DNA of 7,950 nt from Dehalococcoidia bacterium (GTDB lineage: Bacteria; Chloroflexota; Dehalococcoidia; Dehalococcoidales; CSSed11-197): the NCBI GenBank assembly GCA_003552785.1, contig PUOQ01000076.1:1-7950 (forward strand), written 5' to 3'. The notes under the pieces were generated by a model. That model did no database searches and was not told the origin of the DNA. It saw only the letters and a program-made list of their open reading frames with translations. Both the position numbers and the translations under genes were made by a program. Positions 1 through 5,179 of this stretch are shown piece after piece (within the stretch, counting starts at the first letter, position 1; each line of letters starts with the position of its first letter).

Positions 1-2
1 TA

Positions 3-482
3 GCTGAAGAATTGTTACATGGGATTAAAACCGTTGTAGCCCTATTATTTGATGATGAGTTCAACGAAAAAGACCAACTCCTGGAAAACATGGTTTATGA
101 ACTGCCATCACTAAAATCAATAGGCATGGATTATGAAGCCAAACTCGTATACTTACGCTGGTTTACCTATCTAATCAGAGGGCATAAGTGGCCAGATCTT
201 TCAGCTAAAGAATCCTTACAGGTTATTAAAGATTTAAGGCAGTGGGTTCTTGCAGAGCAGAACAGGCAATCAGCTAGGAAACACTCGAAGGATGATTCAT
301 TAACCACAACTGAATGCAAGAAGGCTTCATCAGAAACAGACGGTGAAGGAGGCGTAGCTGAAAAGAAATTTGATAAATGGGTTGAAGATGCACCGAAGCT
401 ATTTGATGATGATAGCTTCTTTGAAGACGCTGTGCCAATGGCACCATTTGAACTATTAAAGATAGTTGGTCATTGGGATTAA
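3..482 (+). CDS. Hypothetical protein of an integrated element, C-terminal part (5' end outside window)
   Basis: The reading frame is open to the left window edge (codons GCT GAA GAA precede the first possible TTG start at 12), so this is the C-terminal 159 residues of a longer protein rather than a complete gene. I do not recognise the family. The visible part starts with a mixed helical region rich in Leu and aromatics (VYLRWFTYLIRGHKWPDL), followed by a hydrophilic, probably disordered Ser/Thr/Lys/Glu stretch, and ends in an acidic tail with DAPKLFDDDSFFED and a terminal GHWD. No membrane segment, signal peptide or known catalytic motif is seen. It lies 14 bases before the integrase gene on the same strand, so the two are probably co-transcribed. 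That suggests an element-encoded function such as replication, excision or regulation, but this is inference from position only. Confidence 0.6.
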   Translation, partial: AEELLHGIKTVVALLFDDEFNEKDQLLENMVYELPSLKSIGMDYEAKLVYLRWFTYLIRGHKWPDLSAKESLQVIKDLRQWVLAEQNRQSARKHSKDDSLTTTECKKASSETDGEGGVAEKKFDKWVEDAPKLFDDDSFFEDAVPMAPFELLKIVGHWD

Positions 483-496
483 AAGGAGGGTAAATA

Positions 497-1645
497 ATGA
501 GAGGACATATTACCAAAAGAGGGAAGGGTAGCTACTCTATTGTAGTAGAGCTTGGCAGAGACCCAGCAACGGGTAAACGCAAGCAGCAATGGGTTAGTGT
601 TAAAGGCACAAAAAAAGACGCTGAAAAGCGCCTTGCTGAGCTCTTATGGCAGATTGACAATGGAACATACATGAAGCCAGGTAAAACAACGGTTGCCGAA
701 TATCTCGCACGATGGCTAAAGGATTATGTTTTACCTAATCTTTCACCAAGAACCGCTGAAGGTTATGAATCTATTATTGACAAACACCTGATACCTGCAT
801 TTGGCAAAATGGTCTTAACCCAGCTTAAACCAGAACATATACAGAGATACTATTCAGAAAAGCTTGAAAGTGGCAGAATTGATGGCAAGGGAGGGCTTAA
901 CCCTCAAACTGTTAGGCATCACCATATGGCCTTGCATTGTGCTTTAGAGATTGCAGTTAAATGGGGACTAATAGCCAAAAACCCGGCAGATGCTGTTAAT
1001 CCACCAAAGGCCAAGCGCAAAGAAATAAACACTATGAGCGAACAAGAGGTTAGCATATTCCTAAATGCAGCTAAAGAAACACCCTATTATGAGCTATTTT
1101 ACCTAGCAATATTTACTGGTATGAGACGCTCTGAGTTGCTTGCCCTTAAATGGAGCGATGTCGACCTGGAGCAAGGACAACTTTCAATAAATAGAACAAT
1201 CCACCAAGCTAAAGACAACTCGCTCGTTTTCAGGCATCCGAAAACAGAAAAAGGCAGAAGGCAGCTAGCTCTTACCCCATCATCAGTGAATGTTCTGACA
1301 ATACTTAAAAACGAACGCTCTATAAAAAGTTTATTATCAGGAACCACTCTAAAAGACGAGGAATTTGTTTTCTGCAATATTGATAGCAAACCATTGTTAC
1401 CGGATACTGTTACCCAAGCTTGGTCTAGGTTAGTTAAAAAAGTTGGTTTAGAACATATACGCTTTCACGATGCTAGACACACTCATGCTTCACTAATGCT
1501 CAGACAAGGCGTACACCCAAAGATAGTGCAAGAACGTTTGGGTCATGCCAGCATCCAGATAACACTTGATACTTATAGCCATATAACGCCAGGCTTGCAG
1601 GCTGCTGCGGCTTTGAAATTCGATAAGTGTTTTACCCTTATTTAG
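497..1645 (+). CDS. int: Tyrosine recombinase / integrase (phage or ICE type)
   Basis: This 382-residue site-specific recombinase should catalyse integration and excision of the element at an att site. The full catalytic set is visible: Arg210 in TGMRRSE, Lys249 in HPKTEKG, His324 and Arg327 in FHDARHTH, His350 in RLGHAS, and the nucleophile Tyr360 in LDTYSHITPG. Residues 1-60 look like the AP2-like arm-binding domain (GSYSIVVELGRDPATGKRKQ), and residues about 64-165 are the SAM-like core-binding domain (TVAEYLARWLKDY). The length fits the family. ATG at 497 is supported by AAAAGGAGGG at 481-490. The 3' end points at the 3' end of a tRNA-Thr gene 106 bases away, the usual layout for a tRNA-targeting integrase. 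All key residues are present, so it is probably active. Known: the family fold and chemistry. Inferred: the tRNA as its target. Confidence 0.95.
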   Translation: MRGHITKRGKGSYSIVVELGRDPATGKRKQQWVSVKGTKKDAEKRLAELLWQIDNGTYMKPGKTTVAEYLARWLKDYVLPNLSPRTAEGYESIIDKHLIPAFGKMVLTQLKPEHIQRYYSEKLESGRIDGKGGLNPQTVRHHHMALHCALEIAVKWGLIAKNPADAVNPPKAKRKEINTMSEQEVSIFLNAAKETPYYELFYLAIFTGMRRSELLALKWSDVDLEQGQLSINRTIHQAKDNSLVFRHPKTEKGRRQLALTPSSVNVLTILKNERSIKSLLSGTTLKDEEFVFCNIDSKPLLPDTVTQAWSRLVKKVGLEHIRFHDARHTHASLMLRQGVHPKIVQERLGHASIQITLDTYSHITPGLQAAAALKFDKCFTLI

Positions 1646-1673
1646 CTAATCACTGTTGTTTTTTATATTGTTA

Positions 1674-1693
1674 CGTTAGCAATTCGTTAGCAA
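1674..1693 (+). repeat. Tandem direct repeat, CGTTAGCAA twice with 11-base period
   Basis: CGTTAGCAA occurs at 1674-1682 and again at 1685-1693, separated by TT, giving an 11-base period, about one helical turn. It lies between the integrase stop codon and the terminator, on the att-proximal side. Arm-type binding sites for AP2-arm integrases are often short direct repeats in this place, so this is a candidate arm site. That role is inferred from spacing and position. Confidence 0.5.
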
Positions 1694-1699
1694 AATTGA

Positions 1700-1738
1700 A
1701 AAAAGCCCCGGAAGTATTTACTACTTTCAGGGCTTTTT
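1700..1738. terminator. Bidirectional intrinsic terminator between integrase and tRNA-Thr
   Basis: AAAAAGCCC (1700-1708) pairs perfectly with GGGCTTTTT (1730-1738). The stem continues inward after a single C/A mismatch through GGAAGTA against TACTTTC (one G-U pair), leaving a small loop. There is a U tract on the plus strand, and on the minus strand the A-rich left arm becomes a U tract. It can therefore end both the integrase transcript (plus) and the tRNA transcript (minus), which converge here. Confidence 0.85.
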
Positions 1739-1750
1739 AGCTTTAAAAAA

Positions 1751-1780
1751 TGGAGCCAGCGAAGAGATTCGAACTCTTGA
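1751..1780. other. Putative attachment-site end (tRNA-Thr 3' end)
   Basis: This is the region where the att core would be expected. The intact integrase ends 106 bases to the left, and integrases of this class commonly recombine within the T arm and 3' end of a tRNA so that the tRNA is restored. The partner copy of the core would lie at the far left end of the element, outside the window, so the exact boundaries cannot be set here. This is inferred from layout, not from a visible repeat pair. Confidence 0.35.
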
Positions 1781-1825
1781 CCGACGGTTTACGAAACCGT
1801 TGCTCTACCCCTGAGCTACGCTGGC
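1751..1825 (-). tRNA. tRNA-Thr (anticodon CGU), CCA encoded
   Basis: Read on the minus strand, this folds into a full 75-base cloverleaf. The acceptor is GCCAGCG paired with CGCTGGC (7 of 7), followed by discriminator U and an encoded CCA at 1751-1753. The D arm is GCTC-AGGGGTA-GAGC. The anticodon arm is ACGGT-TTCGTAA-ACCGT, giving anticodon CGU, which reads the Thr codon ACG. The variable loop is CGGTC, and the T arm is AAGAG-TTCGAAT-CTCTT. All stems pair without mismatch, so the gene looks functional. Only about 8 bases separate its 5' end from the stop codon of the integrase remnant upstream, so its promoter must lie inside that remnant or farther upstream. Its 3' half is the likely attachment site for the intact integrase on the left. 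Confidence 0.96.
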
Positions 1826-1832
1826 TTTAAAG

Positions 1833-2063
1833 CTAGTTGTTAGTTGCTTTTATGTCTACCAATGGTATTAAAATGGTGTTAATATTTTGAAAATTGGTGT
1901 CACCGGACGAAATTACATCAGTTAGTTTTACCATTGCATCTTCTTGCATACCTGGTATTATATGGGAATATACGTCCATTGTAAACGCTACAGAGCTATG
2001 GCCTAATGCTTCACTTATTACCTTAGCAGGAACGCACCGAAGCGTCTCGAGGCTACCATGAGA
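1833..2063 (-). pseudogene. Tyrosine recombinase, C-terminal fragment (broken second integrase)
   Basis: The minus strand from about 2063 down to a TAG at 1833-1835 encodes the last ~77 residues of a second tyrosine recombinase. It has HGSLETLRCVPAKVISEALG, then the H-box LGHSS, then the tyrosine box FTMDVYSHIIPGMQ. Aligned without gaps, about 20 of 43 positions match the C-terminus of the intact integrase at 497-1645, so they are relatives but not copies. The catalytic Arg, Lys and the start of the HxxR box are missing: the frame loses similarity just before HGSL, beside an IS3-family fragment. The simplest reading is that an IS insertion or a deletion removed the N-terminal ~80%. It cannot be active. 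Its 3' end points at the 5' side of the tRNA-Thr gene, opposite in position to the intact integrase, which suggests an older, decayed element next to the same tRNA. Confidence 0.85.
1861..1882. repeat. Tandem 11-base repeat inside the integrase remnant
   Basis: AATGGTATTAA (1861-1871) is followed directly by AATGGTGTTAA (1872-1882), with one mismatch. It lies near the 3' end of the integrase remnant, about 40 bases from the tRNA. The period is the same as that of the CGTTAGCAA repeat after the intact integrase, though the sequence differs. It could be an arm-type site of the lost element. Confidence 0.35.
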
Positions 2064-2390
2064 TGGACAGAATTCGTACAGGTTGTTAAGAGAGGGTTCT
2101 GCTGCCTACAGTAATAGAACTTGAAAGGAGCAGAACACATGAAACCAAACAGAAGGAAACACACCCCGGCATTCAAGGCAAAGGTTGCCATGGAGGCAGT
2201 AAAGGGAGAACAGACGGTAGCCGAACTCTCCAGCCGTTTTGAAGTCCACCCCAGCCAGACTCCCAAATGGAAGAAAGCCCTGCTGTATGGGGCTGCCGGC
2301 ATCTTAGGTAATGACCAACCACAGAAGAAAGAGGGTAATGCCACCCTTATCTACCATCTGTATCAGCAAATCAGCCGCCTCAAGGTATAG
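2059..2390 (+). mobile_element. IS3-family insertion sequence fragment (left end and shortened orfA)
   Basis: Similarity to the integrase remnant stops near 2060, and from there a non-coding leader of about 80 bases runs into an IS3-family orfA. This is the normal layout of an IS3-family left end. TGAGATGGACAG at 2060-2071 starts with TG, as ends of this family do, but no matching inverted copy is found in 2391-2510. The whole of orfB and the right end are therefore missing. Both boundaries are estimates. The element cannot transpose on its own. Confidence 0.6.
2139..2390 (+). pseudogene. IS3-family transposase OrfA, C-terminally shortened
   Basis: This 83-residue product begins at ATG 2139, supported by AAAGGAG at 2124-2130; an in-frame TTG at 2121 would overlap that site and is less likely. 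Residues 4-55 are the IS3/IS911 OrfA helix-turn-helix: RRKHTPAFKAKVAMEAVKGE, AELSSRFEVHPSQTPKWKK, LLYGAAGIL. The end, LYQQISRLKV, matches the leucine-zipper segment where OrfA proteins normally continue for 15-25 more residues (LKVE-type) and overlap orfB for a -1 frameshift. Here a TAG follows at once, and no DDE-domain orfB is found in any frame before the ATPase gene. OrfA alone binds IS ends but cannot catalyse transposition. Confidence 0.8.
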
Positions 2391-2510
2391 CGGGGCTTTC
2401 CTGGCATTGCTTTGATTAGTCAGGGTTAACATTCTTCATTTTGTTAACCGCTGTTATGATTAAAGCCGGCTTATCCAGTAACAGGTTCAGCAACCGGGCT
2501 TAAGTACTTC
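2391..2510. other. Non-coding gap between IS fragment and ATPase gene, with 7-base inverted repeat
   Basis: GGTTAAC at 2424-2430 and GTTAACC at 2443-2449 form a perfect dyad with a 12-base loop but no T tract on either side, so it is not a standard terminator. It might be an operator or a scar of the lost IS end. A weak stem (GGTT-CAGC-AACC at 2484-2495, with AAGCC/GGCTT outside it) follows the ATPase stop codon on the minus strand and is only a poor terminator candidate. Confidence 0.4.
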
Positions 2511-4481
2511 TTAATTTCCAGCTTTCCCGCCTTTCCCGGCTGCACGAACTGCATTAATGATGGCAAGTAAAGTCACTCCAACATCTGCAAACACGGCTGA
2601 CCACATAGTAGCTAGTCCCACAGCGCCAAGTGCTAAGAATGCGCCTTTAACCCCCAGGGTTAGTATAATGTTTTGCCAAACTATACGGCGCGTAGTTCGA
2701 GCTATTCGAACAGCCTGTGCCAGTTTCGTCAAGTTATCATCCATTATGACAACATCAGCTGTTTCAATAGCAGCATCTGAGCCTAAGCCTCCCATGGCAA
2801 TTCCAACATCAGCACGGGCTAGAATAGGAGAGTCATTTATACCGTCTCCAACCACAGCAATTGCATTTTTCCCACGAATTTGCTCTAGCATGCCTTCAAC
2901 AATATCCAGCTTTTCCTCGGGTAACAAGCTGGCATGAAACTGGTCCAACTCAAGCCTTCGTGCAATAACTTCAGCGGGCTGCCTGCTGTCTCCAGTTAAC
3001 ATGACCAGGTCTTCTACGCCAAGCTCTTTTAACCTTTGAACAGCTAGAGTAGCTTCTTCTTTAAGTTCATCTGATATTGCAATGTAACCAGCATAATCAT
3101 CGTCAACCGACAGGTGGACAATGGTGCCTTCGTGACTTGCAACTGGAGTACTTATGTTGTGTTGATTAAGCAATTGCTGATTACCAGCCATAACCCAACT
3201 GGAGCCAACCCTGGCACGTACTCCAAGCCCGGAAGTTTCGGTAAGGTTATTGACAGATAGCAATGTAGCAGGCTCACCATGAGCTTGTTGAATAGAAAGC
3301 GCAATAGGATGGCTTGAATGAGCTTCAATCGAAGCGGCCAATTCAAGCAGAGCTTCTTGAGAATACCCGTTATGGGGAACAATTGCTTTAACCTTAAAAC
3401 TGCCTTTTGTAAGTGTGCCAGTCTTATCAAACACTATTTTCTTTACTCCATTCATGATATCCAGGAAAGCAGCCCCTTTAAACAATATTCCTTTTCTTGA
3501 AGCACCGCCAATGCCTGCAAAGTAAGTTAAAGGAACGCTTACCACAAGGGCACAAGGGCATGATATCACCAGTAACACCATTGACCGGTAAAACCATGTA
3601 GAAAAATCCTGGCCAGAAACAAAAACCGGCGGAATAATGGCAATCAAGACAGCAACCATTACCACTGCAGGAGTATAATACCTGGCAAAGGTGGTGATGA
3701 ATCTTTCTGCGGGGGCTTTACGCTCGATAGCATTTTCTACCAGTTCCAGAATTTTGGCTATCGAAGACTCAGCGAACTTCTTGGTTACCCTGACGGTAAT
3801 CAGGCTTGACAGATTAATGGTTCCAGCTGCAACCATTGAGCCAACCCCGGCACTCCGGGGAACCGGTTCACCAGTTATGGGAGATGTATCCACAATGGTG
3901 TGACCACTTTCCACCTCGCCATCCAGTGGTATTTTTTCTCCAGGATGAACGATTATGGTATCCCCGGGCTGTACTTTACCAGGTGAAACTTTTTTTGTGC
4001 TGTTTTCTTTTTTCAGGCGGGCATAATCCGGGCGAACATCAAGAAGGGCTTGAATTGACTTTCGCGAACGAGAAACCGAGTGCTCCTGAAACATCTCTCC
4101 AACCCTGAAAAATAGCATCACAGCTACTGCTTCTGGCAAAGCCTGGATAGTAAAAGCACCCAGGGTGGCTATGGTCATAAGAGAATATTCGTTAAACAGC
4201 TTACCACGAATGAAGTTCTTTCCAGCAGCCAGCAGCACTTGCCAGCCAACAAGAAGATAAGCAGCTGCAAACACTGCGTATTCTGCCCACGCAAATGGCA
4301 CAGCCCGCAATGTGTCTCCAAACAACATGCCGGCTCCGGCCAATAGCAATGCAGGAATAATAAAGATCATATGCCAGTATGGTTTTTTATTTTTACTTAT
4401 ACTGGGACAACCGCAAGCCTGATTGCATGTCTTTGCGGTATAACTTTTTCTATGGCTGGCTCCCTTAAACTTATTATTCAT
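2511..4481 (-). CDS. cadA: Heavy-metal P1B-type ATPase, Cd2+/Zn2+/Pb2+ exporter
   Basis: This 656-residue inner-membrane pump couples ATP hydrolysis to export of soft divalent metals. Visible in order: about four membrane segments (37-130); the actuator domain with SPITGEP at 200-206; membrane segments near 268-323 containing the metal-binding SCPCALVVSVP with Cys308 and Cys310; the phosphorylation site DKTGTLTKG with Asp352; the His-Pro motif SSHPIALS (391-392); TGDS at 497-500; GDGINDSP from 545; and two last segments with Lys612 and Asp633 (ADVG). CPC together with this Lys and Asp is the pattern of the Zn/Cd/Pb subgroup (ZntA/CadA), not of copper pumps. Unlike many CadA proteins, it has no N-terminal HMA domain, only a short tail with CNQACGC (19-25). 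An in-frame TGA just upstream bounds the ATG at 4481; its ribosome site is weak. It lies 76 bases after the repressor gene and is probably in the same operon. Confidence 0.95.
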   Translation of the reverse strand: MNNKFKGASHRKSYTAKTCNQACGCPSISKNKKPYWHMIFIIPALLLAGAGMLFGDTLRAVPFAWAEYAVFAAAYLLVGWQVLLAAGKNFIRGKLFNEYSLMTIATLGAFTIQALPEAVAVMLFFRVGEMFQEHSVSRSRKSIQALLDVRPDYARLKKENSTKKVSPGKVQPGDTIIVHPGEKIPLDGEVESGHTIVDTSPITGEPVPRSAGVGSMVAAGTINLSSLITVRVTKKFAESSIAKILELVENAIERKAPAERFITTFARYYTPAVVMVAVLIAIIPPVFVSGQDFSTWFYRSMVLLVISCPCALVVSVPLTYFAGIGGASRKGILFKGAAFLDIMNGVKKIVFDKTGTLTKGSFKVKAIVPHNGYSQEALLELAASIEAHSSHPIALSIQQAHGEPATLLSVNNLTETSGLGVRARVGSSWVMAGNQQLLNQHNISTPVASHEGTIVHLSVDDDYAGYIAISDELKEEATLAVQRLKELGVEDLVMLTGDSRQPAEVIARRLELDQFHASLLPEEKLDIVEGMLEQIRGKNAIAVVGDGINDSPILARADVGIAMGGLGSDAAIETADVVIMDDNLTKLAQAVRIARTTRRIVWQNIILTLGVKGAFLALGAVGLATMWSAVFADVGVTLLAIINAVRAAGKGGKAGN

Positions 4482-4507
4482 ACTTCAATGGTTCAATAAT
4501 TGTTTTA

Positions 4508-4542
4508 ATTATATTATTTAACATATACGCTGTTGCTAATAT
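4508..4542 (-). promoter_or_regulatory. Possible second promoter and operator before the ATPase gene
   Basis: In the 76-base gap between the repressor and the ATPase, the minus strand has a perfect TATAAT (4508-4513) 17 bases after a poor -35 (GCAACA, 4531-4536). The plus-strand sequence TGCTAATAT (4534-4542) overlaps that -35 and repeats exactly the word found at the start of the repressor transcript (4956-4964). CATAT lies to its left in both places, though with a longer gap here. It may be a second repressor site that gives the pump its own metal control. This is inferred from the repeat. Confidence 0.4.
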
Positions 4543-4557
4543 AATAAGGAAAAAAAA

Positions 4558-4911
4558 TTAACTGTGCTGAATGTGTTCCAGGCAAATGTTTACCAAAGTT
4601 TCTATATGGTCATCATCCAAAGAGTAGAACGCCATTCTGCCAGCTTTACGTACTTTAACCAATCTCAGAGTGCGAAGAATGCGCAAATGCTGAGATACTG
4701 CAGATTCACTAATACCTGTCACCTCGGCAATATCGCAAACACAAAGCTCACCGCTTATAAGAGAATAAATTATCTTTACCCTGTTAGAGTCTGCCAGTGC
4801 TGAAAACGTTTCGGCCATGTCGGCATATGAACGGTCATCAAGCATAAGCTGCTTGGCCCTTTTTATACTCTCAGAGTGCAAGCCATGTACTTTGCACGCT
4901 TCGTCTTCCAT
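4558..4911 (-). CDS. ArsR/SmtB-family metal-sensing repressor (CadC/ZiaR-like)
   Basis: This 117-residue winged-helix repressor should bind operator DNA without metal and release it when Zn, Cd or Pb binds. The HTH is visible as DIAEVTGISESAVSQHLRIL (60-79), followed by the wing LRLVKVRKAGRMAFYSL. It has ligands for two known sensor sites. The alpha3N site is ELCVCD with Cys57 and Cys59, as in CadC, plus N-terminal Cys6 and His9/His12. The alpha5 dimer site is Asp100, His102, His113 and His116, matching SmtB positions Asp104, His106, His117 and Glu120 with His in place of Glu. The start chosen is ATG 4911, with AAGGAG eight bases upstream, which gives a normal family length; a start at 4998 would add 29 unrelated residues and place the promoter inside the gene. 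It precedes the ATPase and is probably autoregulated. Confidence 0.93.
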   Translation of the reverse strand: MEDEACKVHGLHSESIKRAKQLMLDDRSYADMAETFSALADSNRVKIIYSLISGELCVCDIAEVTGISESAVSQHLRILRTLRLVKVRKAGRMAFYSLDDDHIETLVNICLEHIQHS

Positions 4912-4944
4912 GTGGAATACTCCTTCCAATACTTTTAATTTAAT

Positions 4945-4965
4945 ATATGCATATCTGCTAATATG
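4945..4965. promoter_or_regulatory. Operator candidate for the ArsR-type repressor
   Basis: Two overlapping dyads lie just downstream of the -10 box: the perfect palindrome ATATGCATAT (4945-4954) and CATAT-CTGCTA-ATATG (4950-4965), with 5-base arms. AT-rich dyads of the ATAT...ATAT type around the transcription start are typical of SmtB/CadC-family operators, and binding here would block RNA polymerase. The word TGCTAATAT is repeated before the ATPase gene. Confidence 0.55.
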
Positions 4966-4969
4966 TTTT

Positions 4970-4998
4970 ATAATAACACCAGAACAAAACTCAGTCAA
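4970..4998 (-). promoter_or_regulatory. Sigma-A-type promoter of the arsR-cadA operon
   Basis: On the minus strand, TTGACT (4993-4998) and TATTAT (4970-4975) are separated by exactly 17 bases, each matching the consensus at five of six positions. This sets a start near 4963 and a leader of about 50 bases, with the operator-like dyads at the start point. The -35 box lies just outside the transposase remnant, so the operon may have been brought in with its own promoter. Confidence 0.75.
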
Positions 4999-5074
4999 AT
5001 ACTTTTATATTGGTGCCTTTTGTTTTACAAAAAATCTCACTGTCGGACAGAAAGCTTCTCGTTGGTTTCGCACG

Positions 5075-5131
5075 GTCAACGGCGGCCTGGGCGTTATAGG
5101 CATGGATGAAGTACTTGCCTCCCGAAGCCGG
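5075..5131 (-). pseudogene. IS1182-like DDE transposase remnant
   Basis: A minus-strand open frame (4991-5179) contains PASGGKYFIHAYNAQAAVD at about 5075-5131. This closely matches the conserved core of IS1182/IS5-type DDE transposases, which usually read SRIMP...GYNAQAAVD before the second catalytic region. Similarity begins near HIMPASGG and ends at AAVD; the following residues (RAKPTRSFLSDSEIF) do not fit the family. No other transposase parts are seen up to 5452. It is therefore a short internal scrap of a lost insertion sequence, left immediately upstream of the metal-resistance promoter. It has no function as a protein. Confidence 0.6.
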
Positions 5132-5179
5132 CATAATGTGCTCCCTCTGGGGTGATTCAAAACATTTCATTATCGCCAA

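Larger units (their letters stand above)
1738..1835. repeat. 10-base inverted repeat flanking the tRNA gene
   Basis: TAGCTTTAAA at 1738-1747 is the exact reverse complement of TTTAAAGCTA at 1826-1835. The two arms lie just outside the 3' and 5' ends of the tRNA-Thr gene, so in the primary transcript they could extend the acceptor stem after a small internal loop. The right arm begins directly at the base before tRNA position 1 and includes the stop codon of the integrase remnant. The pairing is seen directly; a role in processing or recombination is not established. Confidence 0.5.

Noticed and set aside
1674..1882. CRISPR-like repeats around the tRNA
   Set aside because: The repeats are 9-11 bases and tandem, with no spacers of regular length; they do not resemble a CRISPR array.
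2018..2344. Minus-strand 108-residue open frame across the IS left end
   Set aside because: It runs antisense to the OrfA helix-turn-helix gene and crosses into the integrase remnant in a different frame. It has no family features and is best explained as a shadow.
4912..4998. Longer ArsR-type protein starting at 4998
   Set aside because: The extra 29 residues would include the -35/-10 promoter and do not resemble the family; ATG 4911 has a good ribosome site and gives the normal length.
4817..5155. Plus-strand 112-residue open frame
   Set aside because: It is antisense to the repressor gene start, the promoter and the transposase remnant, has no ribosome site and no recognisable domain.
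2059..5179. Composite transposon around the cad operon
   Set aside because: The two flanking transposase fragments are from different families and neither has recognisable ends, so they cannot form a working composite transposon.
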